A stretch of DNA of 64,000 bases from Clostridium pasteurianum BC1 (lineage in GTDB: Bacteria > Bacillota > Clostridia > Clostridiales > Clostridiaceae): assembly GCF_000389635.1 (NCBI RefSeq), contig NC_021182.1, forward strand, positions 4,753,925-4,817,924, in the 5' to 3' direction. The notes under the pieces were generated by a model. The model ran no database searches. It had not been told where the DNA came from and saw nothing but the letters and a program-made list of their open reading frames with translations. Position numbers and translations under genes: made by a program. This document shows, in pieces, positions 1 through 9,328 of the stretch (positions are counted from its first letter, which is position 1; every line of letters starts with the position of its first letter).

Positions 1-272
1 GTCAATATACTTTTATAAATTTTTATATTTAATTCAGCAAGCAATCTGGCAACCTATTGATAATACTTGATTTTCTAAAAAATTTTATAAGTAACTCTAT
101 TTACAAAAATAGAAAATATCAATTCAACAACATAAATGTAGTAGCCGCGGCACTAATTTTTATTATATTAATACCTCTATAGTTAAATTAACGGATGAGA
201 TTTCTAATTCTTTGTATTTGCAGAACAATAATGCACATAATATATTTATTAAGATAGTTAGGAGAATTGCTT

Positions 273-1445
273 ATGTGTAGAAATGCCAAGGTTCTACTTG
301 TGACAAGTTCATTATTTGCCTTTTCCATGGGATTATCCAGTATTTTTATAAATGTATTTTTTTGGAGAGAGACAAATAATTTGATTGTAATTGCTCTTTA
401 CAATTTAATAATTAATTTAACTACCCCCATAACTTTTGTCTTTGCAGGTATACTATCAAAAAAGAAAAATGGAATTTGGTCTTTAAGATTGGGTCTGCTA
501 ATTTACGCACTTTTTTTTGCTCTCATATTGTATATAGGAAATAAAGGTACTATTTATATATACTCTCTTGGAATTATTTCTGGCATGGCAGCTGGTTTTT
601 ATTGGCTTCCCTTTAATGTTCTATGCTGTGATTTTACAAGTATCAATAACAGAGATACTTTCAATGGATTAAATGGTGGCTTTTCAGGACTTGCAGCCAT
701 CATCGGACCTATAACTGCTGCAGTTATAATTAATGGATTTAAAGGACTTGCAGGATATAGAATAGTTTTTACAATTACCTGCGTTATATTTATTTTATTG
801 GTATTAATCAGCGCAGTTTTTAAATGTAATGATTATTCTGATAAACTTGATTATAAAAGAGCCTTTGGCGGTAATAATGAAAATTGGAGGATCATTAGAA
901 AGTCAACATTTTTTCGGGGTCTTAGGGATTCGGTAATGATGTTTCTCATAAATATACTGGCAATTGAAGTATTTAAAAGAGAACTTACCTTAGGAATATT
1001 TGCACTAGTTGCCTCGCTTATAACATCTTTTTCCTACGTGCTTGTACAAAAAATAATCAAACCACCACATAGAAGACTTGCAATATTAATTGGAATTATA
1101 GGTTCCTTTTTAGCCGTTTGGCCATTAATTATAAATATAAAATATAGTACACTTTTTATGTATGCTATAATTGAAGCCTTTTGTCTTCCATTTTTTTTGA
1201 TACAACTTTCTTCTGCAACTTTTAATGTTATAGACAGTGCAAAAGAGGAAAATAGTAGAATAGAATATATGATTAATAGAGACATAGTACTTAATGGAGG
1301 AAGAGCCATTAGTGTAAGCATATTAATAGTAATTATACTTATATTTAAAGATATATCTGCAATAAAAGCTTACCTTATTTTTTTAAGCTTTTCACCACTA
1401 ATATCAGGATATTTTCTCAGAAAACTAAAGAATATTTTGAGCTAA
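273..1445 (+). CDS. MFS-like multi-pass transporter
   Basis: A 390-residue hydrophobic protein with about ten to twelve predicted membrane segments and a short basic loop (KKKNG) between early helices, as in major facilitator permeases. It looks most like the small YQGE/MFS-type group of clostridial and bacillar transporters; the substrate cannot be read from the sequence. I place the start at ATG 273 because TAGGAGA at 259-265 is about 7 nt upstream; an in-frame TTG at 267 is too close to that site. It stands alone, convergent with the ABC permease gene downstream. Family assignment is moderate, function unknown. Confidence 0.7.
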   Translation: MCRNAKVLLVTSSLFAFSMGLSSIFINVFFWRETNNLIVIALYNLIINLTTPITFVFAGILSKKKNGIWSLRLGLLIYALFFALILYIGNKGTIYIYSLGIISGMAAGFYWLPFNVLCCDFTSINNRDTFNGLNGGFSGLAAIIGPITAAVIINGFKGLAGYRIVFTITCVIFILLVLISAVFKCNDYSDKLDYKRAFGGNNENWRIIRKSTFFRGLRDSVMMFLINILAIEVFKRELTLGIFALVASLITSFSYVLVQKIIKPPHRRLAILIGIIGSFLAVWPLIINIKYSTLFMYAIIEAFCLPFFLIQLSSATFNVIDSAKEENSRIEYMINRDIVLNGGRAISVSILIVIILIFKDISAIKAYLIFLSFSPLISGYFLRKLKNILS

Positions 1446-1637
1446 AAGCCTTTAATGTCCGTTTATCTATTGGAATTACTGGCTTTGTAGTAAGCTATTT
1501 TAAAGGAGAAATTAAAAATATAGTTTGTTTAAGCAAAAAATGCATAAAAGAATGTGAAAACTGAATTCAACATTCCTTTATCTAATATTTTTATGCTAGT
1601 AGAGTACAATTATTTATTAGAAACCTTAATTATGTCT

Positions 1638-3608
1638 CTAGCTATTTGAACGAACAATTTTCATATATGCTTTAACTGAAAGCATATAATAGCATAAATA
1701 AATTGCTATATATACTGCTGCCATGATAAGAGTACACTTTATTACAATTTTGCTTGTGCCCATTAGTTTAATAATATACACAGACAAAGCAGCAGAACTG
1801 TGAAGCAAACTAACTAAAAGCGGTAGCCCGAATATTAAGGCAAGTTGTTTTGAAACCATATGTCTCATTTCCCTTTTATTGGCTCCTATTTTTCTTAACA
1901 CATTATATCTTTCCTTATCTGAATAAGCTTCCATTAATTGTTTATAGTAAAGTATGCTGCCTGTAGAAAGTACAAACAAAATTCCAAGTAACATTCCTAT
2001 GAATACATAGCTTCCCAACAATCTATATGCACCAGCATTCTCACTATAAAATGAATCAAAGTATCTATCTTCAGGGATTATTTGCTTTAATTCAGTAACA
2101 AGTTTTTCACTCTTAAGCGAATTGTCCAAGCTATATCCTCTTATTACTGTGCTGCTATTTTTATTTATATCAACTAATTTTTTGAAAAAAGCATCCGTAA
2201 CTACAATAGTTGTTCTTTGAAAATTATTACCCATTACACCTTTATCATTAGAATCCACAATATTTAAATCAAAGGATTTTCCCAAAGTCTCACAGCTAAC
2301 CTTCTCACCTTTAAGTCTTCCCCTTTTGGTGTCATTACTCATTTCAATAAAAAAACATTGATTATCGTTTGTAAATTTTAAATTTTTAACTATCCCCAAA
2401 CCATCAGATGCCTTAGTAAGTTCTGTATTATTAACAATTTCGTTATATTCACTTATAGACATTATATTAACCCCAAAGGGTGCCTTTAAATCTTTACTGT
2501 AGCTACCCTTATATTTTGGTGTTAACGCTGTCCCATCTATAAGAACAATATTCGACTTATGGGTAACTTTTACTTCACTGTGCTTATTTATTATTTTATC
2601 TACTTTATTATTTAAAGCTTCATCTCCACTTCTATACATTAATGAGAAGGGTGCACTGTATGAAATCTGTGTTTCCAATGACATATAGAAGCTAAAGGAA
2701 AATCCCAGTGCAGTAATTGCAACAGCAGAGATTACTGCTATGGTGGCAAGAAGATTGGAATTGGCTTTTATTCTATATAATATCTGAGAAATGCTTATAA
2801 GATTCTCTCCTTTATAATATAATTTCTTGTTTTTTTTCAGCCCATAAAGCAGTATTACAATAAAATTATTGAACAAAATGTAGGTCCCTACAACAACTAA
2901 TATTAATACAAGAAGTCCAAAGTACATCATTTTACTTCCACCTTTAAGGAGGTTATTATAAGCAATAAAATAACCACTAAAAATCATTACAATAGATATT
3001 AATGCCATGATTTTTGATGCTTCAGGAGCCTTTTCAGCTTCCTTTTCTGCACTTAAAAGTTCAATGAGCTTAAACTTATATATTATCTCAGAGGATTTAA
3101 TTGAATTAAATACAAACAAAGCTACAAATATTATAGTAGTGGCAATGACTGCCTTTAGCTCTACTGTAAAATATACAGAAACGCTGCCTTTCATTATATT
3201 TACAAGAAGTTGTAAAAGAAATTTTGACGCTATAGCGCCTAGGGGTAGGCCTATAATAATTGACAATATTCCAAGGGACATATTTTCACAAAATAAGAGA
3301 GTGCCTATCTCCTTCTTTTTCATACCTAAAATGGAGTATAACGCCATTTCCTTCTTTCTGCTTTTTATGAAAAAACTGTTAGCGTACCAAATAAATAGAG
3401 CTGAAAAAATTACCACTATAATTGAAGCTGCTTTAAATACAGTATCAACTTTTACTTTTCCACTACTAAAAGCTTGTATCTGTTTATTAAAATAAATGGA
3501 AAAGAACGTAAAAAGCATAAAAACAGAAAATAAAGTACTTATAAAGTATGAAAAATATCTACCAAAATTATGTTTAATATTATAAACGCCCAGCTTAAAC
3601 AATGTCAC
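1638..3608 (-). CDS. BceB-type ABC transporter permease (FtsX fold)
   Basis: 656 residues. The layout is that of Bce-type permeases: N-terminal membrane helices, an FtsX-like block (residues about 55-180), more helices, one large extracytoplasmic domain of about 200 residues (roughly 320-520), then three C-terminal helices. Members of this family confer resistance to or sense cell-wall-active peptides, usually bacitracin-like or lantibiotic compounds; the ligand here is unknown. The start is a GTG at 3608 that overlaps the stop of the ATPase gene by 14 nt, with GGAGGTG upstream, so the two genes are translationally coupled. The kinase and response regulator upstream on the same strand complete a typical detoxification module. 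Confidence 0.85.
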   Translation of the reverse strand: MTLFKLGVYNIKHNFGRYFSYFISTLFSVFMLFTFFSIYFNKQIQAFSSGKVKVDTVFKAASIIVVIFSALFIWYANSFFIKSRKKEMALYSILGMKKKEIGTLLFCENMSLGILSIIIGLPLGAIASKFLLQLLVNIMKGSVSVYFTVELKAVIATTIIFVALFVFNSIKSSEIIYKFKLIELLSAEKEAEKAPEASKIMALISIVMIFSGYFIAYNNLLKGGSKMMYFGLLVLILVVVGTYILFNNFIVILLYGLKKNKKLYYKGENLISISQILYRIKANSNLLATIAVISAVAITALGFSFSFYMSLETQISYSAPFSLMYRSGDEALNNKVDKIINKHSEVKVTHKSNIVLIDGTALTPKYKGSYSKDLKAPFGVNIMSISEYNEIVNNTELTKASDGLGIVKNLKFTNDNQCFFIEMSNDTKRGRLKGEKVSCETLGKSFDLNIVDSNDKGVMGNNFQRTTIVVTDAFFKKLVDINKNSSTVIRGYSLDNSLKSEKLVTELKQIIPEDRYFDSFYSENAGAYRLLGSYVFIGMLLGILFVLSTGSILYYKQLMEAYSDKERYNVLRKIGANKREMRHMVSKQLALIFGLPLLVSLLHSSAALSVYIIKLMGTSKIVIKCTLIMAAVYIAIYLCYYMLSVKAYMKIVRSNS

Positions 3609-4362
3609 TTAAAGCACCTCCCAAAGTAGAAAGTGTTTCAAGAATCTCATTGAAAAATTCCTTCCTGCTGCCCTTTCTTTCAAGTTCACAATTCAAAAGT
3701 CCATCCTTGATAAATATAATTCTATTGCAGTAACTGGCAGAGAAAGCATCGTGAGTAACCATAACTATTGTTGCAGCATTCTGTTTGTTAAGCTCAGAAA
3801 GGTTCTCTAAGAGCTCCGTTGAAGACTTTGAATCAAGTGCTCCAGTAGGTTCATCCGCTAGAATCAGCTCTGGTTCCGTTATAATTGCTCTTGCCGCTGC
3901 AGCTCTTTGTTTTTGGCCACCTGAAACTTCATAAGGAGACTTATCAAGTATGTTGTCAATGCCAAGTACTGCACTTATTTTCTTTACCTTTTCTTCAATC
4001 AATCTAACATCTTGTCTTGCAAGAGACAGTGGAAGGATGATATTTTCCTTAAGTGTAAGTGTATCCAGCAAATTATAATCTTGAAATATAAAGCCAAGTC
4101 TGCTGCGTCTAAATTCTGACAATTCATCTTCATCAAGATTAATTATACTTTTACCTCCAATGATTACAGTTCCGCCAGTTGGCGTGTCTATAGTAGATAT
4201 AACATTCAAAAGAGTTGATTTGCCTGAGCCTGAAGGCCCCATAATACCTAAAAATTCACCTTTTTTAACAGAAAAGCTTATGTCCTTTAAGGCCTGTGAT
4301 TGGTTTCCATTTAATTTTGAGCTGTAAACCTTTTTAACATTTCTAACTTCCATTACATTCAT
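3595..4362 (-). CDS. BceA-type ABC transporter ATPase
   Basis: 255 residues with Walker A (GPSGSGKS, about 42-49), Q-loop (FQDYNLL), signature VSGGQKQR, Walker B (LILADEPTG) and the switch His in MVTHD. This is the MacB/BceA subfamily that pairs with FtsX-fold permeases. ATG 4362 follows AGGAGGG by 7 nt. It is co-transcribed with the permease gene, which it overlaps, and lies about 80 bp downstream of the kinase gene, so it probably belongs to the regulon of the adjacent two-component system. The C-terminal extension past the H-loop is normal for the group. Confidence 0.93.
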   Translation of the reverse strand: MNVMEVRNVKKVYSSKLNGNQSQALKDISFSVKKGEFLGIMGPSGSGKSTLLNVISTIDTPTGGTVIIGGKSIINLDEDELSEFRRSRLGFIFQDYNLLDTLTLKENIILPLSLARQDVRLIEEKVKKISAVLGIDNILDKSPYEVSGGQKQRAAAARAIITEPELILADEPTGALDSKSSTELLENLSELNKQNAATIVMVTHDAFSASYCNRIIFIKDGLLNCELERKGSRKEFFNEILETLSTLGGALSDIV

Positions 4363-4444
4363 AAGAATTCCCTCCTAAATTTAACTTCAGTTAGATTGTA
4401 TATTTACGGTCTTAATCTGAGTTTTAAGTCATCTTAATTTCATC

Positions 4445-5860
4445 TTAAGTTTCTTTGGGGAATTCTATATTTATGCTTGTACCTACCCTTAGCTTACTCT
4501 CCACATAAATCTTTCCTTCATGTGCTTCTATTATTTGCTTTGCAATTGCCATTCCAAGGCCTGAGCCTTTAACATTGACAGTGCTATTTGTACCTCTATA
4601 ATATCTTTCAAAAAGTTTTTTAAGTTCTTCCTCTCCCATGCCTTTTCCATTATCCTCAATCTTAATATATATTTTATCCTCAGCTTTTATAGAAACTCTT
4701 ATTATAGTATCGGTGGCATTATGAATTACTGAATTATATAACAAATTAGTGAAAGCTCTTCGAAGAAGTGTACTGTCAAAATTAAAATTTACCCTGTCCT
4801 CAATGCAGTTAAAAATAATATTTCTGCCTTCATATTCCGGATGATTCAATATATTTATTATTACTTCCTTTAATAAGCGCACCAGATTCCCATCTTTCTT
4901 ATTTAGAGGCAGCATGCCATTTTTTAATTGATAAGTAAAATTTAAATTTTCAACTATGCTTTCTACATTTTTTACATTTCTCAGTATTATTGTTCCATAT
5001 TTTTTTGCGTCCTCTGAAGTAACAATATATTCAGAATCAGTTAATATCTCAGCATAGCCTTTTATTGGAGATAATGGAGTTTTTAAATCATGAGATATAT
5101 TTGCAATCCATTCTTCCCTCAAGGTTTCATTCCTTTTTCTCTCAATTTCACTAGCTATAAGCTTACTATTTAAAAGATTAAGACTTTCATATACATCCTG
5201 GTATATTCCCTTTCCCTTCATAGGAATATAAGAATCTGAGGCTAGTCTTCTTATACCTGTTATAATATTTAATAAAGTACGATTCATACGCATACCATAA
5301 GCGGCGATAAGAAGCATAATTATTGGCAATATTCCCAATATGACAAACTTAAGCTGAGAAGCTTTATCATAATTCAAATACATGGTAATTTTTAATATCT
5401 TTACAGGAAAACCTATAACGTATGTCCATTTTTCTCCGTTATTATCAACACTTCCAACAAACATAGTATAATCCCCTAGATTACCTCCGTTTTTATATAA
5501 CTGAACCATTTCTATGGGCGCATAATGAAGTGAAGCATTGGCAGGACTATTATAACTAGTAACCACATCCCCATTTTTATCAACAATTTGAAGACAAAGC
5601 TTGTACTTTTTTAATTCGCTTATTCCTGAAGCCATTAGTTGTGGTTTGCCATCCTTAAAATTAATTTTTTTAGAAAAATCCCCTGTAAAGGATATGGGCC
5701 AGCTGCTCCAGTTAATCTGGCTATTTTCATTACTAATGCTGCTTTTTAATAGGTAACTCCCTATCCCTGCGCAAAGAAAAATTATAATTAAAAAAACAAT
5801 AAAAAATATAGAATATAAATGAAAGATTGTTTTATAACCTGATTTTCTCATTCTAATCAT
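4445..5860 (-). CDS. Sensor histidine kinase of the Bce-type module
   Basis: 471 residues. A first membrane helix (about 14-38), an extracytoplasmic domain of about 130 residues, a second helix (about 170-190), then HisKA with the phospho-accepting His257 in ISHDLKTPLSP, and HATPase_c with N box (LLYNSVIHN), G1 (DNGKGMG) and G2 (GSGLGMA). Classical BceS kinases have almost no extracellular loop and sense through the transporter; this one has a real periplasmic-type domain and may sense directly. ATG 5860 overlaps the regulator stop by 8 nt; ATG 5851 is an alternative. It should phosphorylate the regulator encoded just upstream. Confidence 0.9.
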   Translation of the reverse strand: MIRMRKSGYKTIFHLYSIFFIVFLIIIFLCAGIGSYLLKSSISNENSQINWSSWPISFTGDFSKKINFKDGKPQLMASGISELKKYKLCLQIVDKNGDVVTSYNSPANASLHYAPIEMVQLYKNGGNLGDYTMFVGSVDNNGEKWTYVIGFPVKILKITMYLNYDKASQLKFVILGILPIIMLLIAAYGMRMNRTLLNIITGIRRLASDSYIPMKGKGIYQDVYESLNLLNSKLIASEIERKRNETLREEWIANISHDLKTPLSPIKGYAEILTDSEYIVTSEDAKKYGTIILRNVKNVESIVENLNFTYQLKNGMLPLNKKDGNLVRLLKEVIINILNHPEYEGRNIIFNCIEDRVNFNFDSTLLRRAFTNLLYNSVIHNATDTIIRVSIKAEDKIYIKIEDNGKGMGEEELKKLFERYYRGTNSTVNVKGSGLGMAIAKQIIEAHEGKIYVESKLRVGTSINIEFPKET

Positions 5861-6581
5861 TCCCTTTTACAAGCTTGTATCCAAGTCCTATTACTGTGAC
5901 AATAAGCTTAGGCTTAGAAGGATTGTCCTCCAGTTTTTCTCTTAAATGCCTTATATGGACGGAAATTGTATTATCATACCCAATATATTCTTCTCCCCAT
6001 ACTACTTCACAGAGTCTTTCCTTATTAACTATCTTATTGGGGTTTTCTGCTAAATATAAGAGAAGTTGATATTCCTTTGCTGTTAGACTAACTTCTGTAT
6101 CCAACTTATATACCTGACAATGCTCAGTATCAATAGTAATGTTACCAAACTTTATGCTCTGATTTTTATTATCATTAACTTCTTTTATACCAGCATACTG
6201 CTGTCTCCGCATTTGAGCCTTGATACGGAAAGCGATTTCTCTTGGACTGAAGGGTTTAGTGATATAATCATCTCCACCCATGCTTAGTCCAAGAATTTTA
6301 TCGATATCACTATTTTTTGAAGATAGAAATAAAATTGGGCAATAAGAAAATTCTCTTATTCTTTTACATACTTCAATACCATCAATATCAGGAAGCATTA
6401 TATCAAGTACCACTGCATCTGGTTTTTCATCTCTGCACATTATTATCCCATCCAGACCACAATGTGCCTTTTGTATATTCTTAAAGCCTTCCTTCAATAG
6501 AATATCCTCTATTAAGTCAGTTATATCTTTTTCATCGTCTATAAGTAATACTTTTTTATTTGAATAATTTACGAAATCCAT
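5853..6581 (-). CDS. OmpR/PhoB-family response regulator
   Basis: 242 residues. The receiver domain has the acidic pair Asp15/Asp16, phospho-acceptor Asp60 (VVLDIMLPD), and the Lys of TKPFSP; the C-terminal winged helix (about 145-240) carries the recognition segment typical of OmpR/PhoB proteins. It is the first gene of a regulator-kinase-ATPase-permease series on the minus strand and overlaps the kinase gene by 8 nt. It likely activates the ABC transporter genes in response to an antimicrobial peptide or envelope stress; the inducer is inferred only from family precedent. Confidence 0.92.
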   Translation of the reverse strand: MDFVNYSNKKVLLIDDEKDITDLIEDILLKEGFKNIQKAHCGLDGIIMCRDEKPDAVVLDIMLPDIDGIEVCKRIREFSYCPILFLSSKNSDIDKILGLSMGGDDYITKPFSPREIAFRIKAQMRRQQYAGIKEVNDNKNQSIKFGNITIDTEHCQVYKLDTEVSLTAKEYQLLLYLAENPNKIVNKERLCEVVWGEEYIGYDNTISVHIRHLREKLEDNPSKPKLIVTVIGLGYKLVKGND

Positions 6582-6815
6582 TTTAAAACACTCTTACCCT
6601 TTTACATTTGATTCCTATGTAACTTCATTTAAGATATTTATTTTATTCAATTTGCCTTTTTTACTGCTCTAGTTGAACAATATTTATTATAGGTTAAAAA
6701 AGCTGTATAAATCAATAATATTAAAACTTTTAAGAAATGCCTCATCATGTGGTATGATTCATCGTAACGGGTATAACAGTAGTTTTTTAACTATGATTTT
6801 AAAAAAACATTTACC

Positions 6816-7082
6816 TTATTTCCCTAGCAACAACTTTACTTTCATATCAGTATCTGTTTCTGAAAAAGGAGTGTTAACAATCAGTTCTAAGCTAGGATCA
6901 TCCGAAACCTCAAAACTACTAAATTCAAAAATCAACGTTCCTACAATTGGATGGTTGAGTTTCTTATAAATTTCACTATTTCTCTGTACATCATGCTTGG
7001 ACCACCATAAATTAAATTCCTTACTTTCCCTCTTAAGATCTTGAACAAAACAGGGACTTACTTTAGTACAGTAAGTCCTATT
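6816..7082 (-). pseudogene. Remnant of an XRE/MmyB-type regulator (C-terminal end only)
   Basis: Reading the minus strand in the frame that stops at TAA 6816-6818 gives about 88 open codons with no start, bounded upstream by a stop at 7083-7085. The peptide includes FNLWWSKHDV, LNHPIVGTLIFEF and VNTPFSETDTD, the pattern of the MmyB ligand-binding domain (FxxLWxxHDV ... HPxVGxLxL ... Pxxx) that ends many XRE-type repressors. The HTH part and most of the ligand domain are missing, so this is a decayed 3-prime fragment. The small plus-strand ORF over the same bases has no support. Confidence 0.65.
7054..7079. terminator. Small hairpin downstream of the FMN reductase gene
   Basis: GGACTTAC and GTAAGTCC form an 8-bp stem around a 9-10 nt loop. 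In the minus direction it lies about 50 nt past the stop of the 7132-7917 gene and is followed by CTGTTTTGTT, a weak T-rich tail. It overlaps the upstream edge of the MmyB remnant. Confidence 0.4.
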
Positions 7083-7131
7083 TTATATTGTGTCTACATC
7101 AATAAAATTGTTTACCTTTATTACACTATTA

Positions 7132-7917
7132 TTATTTATTTTTTTGTTTTTGATATATATCTATCAACATTCCAAAAGCCCATTTAAATATATTTATTTT
7201 AGTGTCATAATAGTATTCTGAATGAAACCATCCTCTTTCTTTAAAATACTTATTATCTCTATTATCACATTTTGAATATTTATGTGATCCTCTAGCGAAT
7301 CTAAATATTAATAGCTTGAATAATGTTGGTTTAGGGTACCTATTTCCATATAGCTGTTTTATAAACTTCCTTGCTAATCTTTTTATGGAGTTTTCTACAC
7401 GATTTGTTTCTAAATCACTCCAAACATTCCTATTGTTGTATGCCGATCCTTCAGGAACTGTAATTGTAATTCCCTTAATAACTACTCCTCCAATCATGGA
7501 AGATACACTATCCAAATATTTATTTATACTTTCACCACCATATGCACCTTGGGCTACAATTGAAGTAAATACTTTTCCAAAAAAAATAGGTCTATGCATA
7601 ATATAAGCTGACCTATCTAGATAATTTTTTAACAAATGTGTAACTTGAAGTGCATAATTAGGCGTTGCAAGTATTATTCCATCTGCATGCTTTATTTTAT
7701 CTAAAATAATATTGTAATCATCTTTTAATGGACATAGCTCTTCTCCTCTTTCTAAACAAAGTGCGCAACCTCTACATAATTGTAAGTTCATTTTCCTTAA
7801 CTCTATGTACTTAAAATCAATTTGCTTATATCTTTCCAGTTCCACTTGAAACATTTGAATTATTTTTTTGGTTTGACTATTTTCTCTTATATTCCCCATT
7901 ATGGCTATTATTTTCAT
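7132..7917 (-). CDS. NADPH-dependent FMN reductase / iron-sulfur flavoprotein-like
   Basis: 261 residues. The N-terminus has the flavodoxin-like FMN_red fold (MKIIAIMGNIRENSQT, an FMN phosphate-binding loop), followed by a cysteine cluster CRGCALCLERGEELC (about 49-63) as in iron-sulfur flavoproteins of anaerobes, then ATPNYALQVTHLLKNYLDR, a typical flavin-binding segment. The C-terminal 70 residues are basic and aromatic and extend past the usual 190-residue core. It probably reduces FMN or a quinone/aromatic substrate with NAD(P)H. The TetR gene lies immediately upstream on the same strand, so the two probably form one autoregulated operon. Confidence 0.8.
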   Translation of the reverse strand: MKIIAIMGNIRENSQTKKIIQMFQVELERYKQIDFKYIELRKMNLQLCRGCALCLERGEELCPLKDDYNIILDKIKHADGIILATPNYALQVTHLLKNYLDRSAYIMHRPIFFGKVFTSIVAQGAYGGESINKYLDSVSSMIGGVVIKGITITVPEGSAYNNRNVWSDLETNRVENSIKRLARKFIKQLYGNRYPKPTLFKLLIFRFARGSHKYSKCDNRDNKYFKERGWFHSEYYYDTKINIFKWAFGMLIDIYQKQKNK

Positions 7918-7973
7918 AGTTGCTCCTTAGTTATATAAAAATTTGGTATTTAATCATACCACCTATAACATAT

Positions 7974-8609
7974 TTAATCTCTAATACTTTTCCAAAAAAA
8001 ATCTATATGTTCACTTATTTGCTGTTGGAGTTCATCGATATTAATATGTGACATGTCCTTTAACATGAATTCTTCATATATTTTATAAATTGCAAAAGCA
8101 TGAAATTCTTGTGCAAGTAAGCATGCATTATCCTCTTTTATAAACTTGTTCTTCATAAGATCCTTCAAAAATTTTTCAATAAATATTCTTGGATTTTCAA
8201 TAAACTCTTCTAAAAAAAATTTTCTAATCTTTTTGTTTTTAAATTGTTCCTTAATAATAATCTTTAAAATATTAGTGATTTCTGGATTTTTGATAGTATT
8301 AACAACACTATACAAGCCTCGCTTTAAAATATTGGGGATAGTATCTTTTTGAATAGATACTTCATCTATTTTAAGTATTACGTCATACTGATAAAATACA
8401 TTTCTATAATACTTAAATATCTCCTCAAGTATCTCATCTTTGCTTTTAAAATGGTTATATATTGAGCTAGCTTTAATCCCCACCTTATCCGCAATTTTCC
8501 TCATTGATGCCTTATCATAGCCTTTGTTGGCAAACTCATCTATAGAAACACAAATTATTTTATCTTTTGTATTTTTTAGTTCTAAGTTTTCATTCAAAAT
8601 TTCATTCAA
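7974..8609 (-). CDS. TetR-family transcriptional regulator
   Basis: 211 residues. The N-terminal HTH spans about 15-62 (FANKGYDKASMRKIADKVG, then SIYNHFKSKDEI), the hallmark of TetR/AcrR proteins; the helical C-terminal half is the ligand/dimer domain. The start is TTG 8609: GGAGGG at about 8616-8621 is 7 nt upstream and no in-frame ATG precedes the HTH. It sits upstream of the FMN reductase gene and directly downstream of a long inverted repeat that contains two TetR-like half-site pairs, so it very likely represses its own operon. Confidence 0.92.
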   Translation of the reverse strand: MNEILNENLELKNTKDKIICVSIDEFANKGYDKASMRKIADKVGIKASSIYNHFKSKDEILEEIFKYYRNVFYQYDVILKIDEVSIQKDTIPNILKRGLYSVVNTIKNPEITNILKIIIKEQFKNKKIRKFFLEEFIENPRIFIEKFLKDLMKNKFIKEDNACLLAQEFHAFAIYKIYEEFMLKDMSHINIDELQQQISEHIDFFWKSIRD

Positions 8610-8620
8610 TTTTTTCCCTC

Positions 8621-8671
8621 CAAGCTAACAGCGTTAGTATATTTTTATATTATACTAACGCTGTTAGCTTG
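8621..8671. promoter_or_regulatory. Double TetR operator, perfect inverted repeat
   Basis: Two perfectly complementary 21-bp arms (8621-8641 and 8651-8671) flank a 9-bp AT spacer. Each arm itself contains a dyad CTAAC-nnn-GTTAG, the size and symmetry of a TetR-family operator. It lies directly upstream of the TetR gene and overlaps its SD, so binding would block transcription and possibly hide the ribosome site as RNA structure. Confidence 0.8.
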
Positions 8672-8914
8672 TCAACAAAAATAGTAACATTTATAAAAAT
8701 ATTGTAAAATAAAAGGGGATATCCTTTGAGATATTCCTTATACAGATGATTATACATCCTGTAATTCTTTGCTATCTATAACTGATTCTCTAAAATTACT
8801 TTAACTAAGTTTTAATTAAAATCGTTTTGTATATAAACTATAAGAAATTACAAACACATATTTAAAACAAACAATAATTAACAAAAACAATTAACAGCTA
8901 ATATAAACAATGAC

Positions 8915-8942
8915 TTGAATTTATAAAATACTTATGTATAAT
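8915..8942 (+). promoter_or_regulatory. Promoter of the molbindin gene
   Basis: TTGAAT (8915-8920), 16-bp spacer, TATAAT (8937-8942). It lies 80 bp before the mop start; the A-rich leader that follows ends in AGGAGG. The rest of 8672-9021 shows no gene; only a weak stem near 8713-8740 was seen. Confidence 0.65.
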
Positions 8943-9021
8943 AATAAGTGTAAGGAACAAAACAAAAAGAAAAACAAAAATGGAAAACAAATATAAAAGA
9001 TAAATTAAGGAGGAATTAATT

Positions 9022-9228
9022 ATGAGTTTAAGTGCAAGAAATCAATTAAAAGGAAAAGTTGTAGGTTTAAAGAAAGGTGTTATAACTGCTGAAGTAGTTG
9101 TTGAAATCGCTGGCGGAAACAAAGTCACTTCAATAGTATCTCTTGATTCAGTTGAAGAACTTGGTATTAAAGAAGGCGCAGAAGTAACTGCTATTGTTAA
9201 ATCAACTGATGTTATGATTTTAGCTTAA
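9022..9228 (+). CDS. mop: Molbindin (Mop), molybdate/pterin-binding protein
   Basis: 68 residues, one complete Mop (TOBE-like) domain: SARNQLKGKVVGLKKGVITAEVV, ITSIVSLDSVEELGIKEG, then a C-terminal AIVKSTDVMI strand. Molbindins of this size assemble into hexamers and store or buffer molybdate or tungstate in the cytoplasm; the classic examples come from Clostridium pasteurianum. SD AGGAGG is 7-8 nt before ATG. The gene is monocistronic, with its own promoter and a strong terminator. No molybdate transporter is adjacent, but the nitrogenase-like pair 8 kb away is another possible metal-linked system. Confidence 0.95.
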   Translation: MSLSARNQLKGKVVGLKKGVITAEVVVEIAGGNKVTSIVSLDSVEELGIKEGAEVTAIVKSTDVMILA

Positions 9229-9240
9229 TTAATACAAAAA

Positions 9241-9290
9241 ATACTGGGATAATAGATAGAAAAAATTTTTTCTATCTATTATCCCAGTAT
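9241..9290. terminator. Bidirectional terminator, perfect 50-bp palindrome
   Basis: Left arm 9241-9265 and right arm 9266-9290 are exact reverse complements with A/T runs at the centre. It sits between the convergent mop and MFS genes, so it can end transcripts from both sides. Confidence 0.85.
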
Positions 9291-9328
9291 TATATTTAAA
9301 CAAAAATTCTATATATCATTTTTCTAAT

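Noticed and set aside
3007-3495. Plus-strand ORF of 162 codons inside the permease gene
   Set aside because: Antisense shadow of a clear BceB-type gene, no SD, no domain.
6673-6969. Plus-strand ORF of about 98 codons
   Set aside because: It lies opposite the MmyB remnant, lacks an SD at its start and has no recognisable domain; the minus-strand frame explains the sequence.
8871-9021. Possible Moco or molybdate riboswitch before mop
   Set aside because: The leader is A-rich and unstructured; no conserved aptamer elements were visible.
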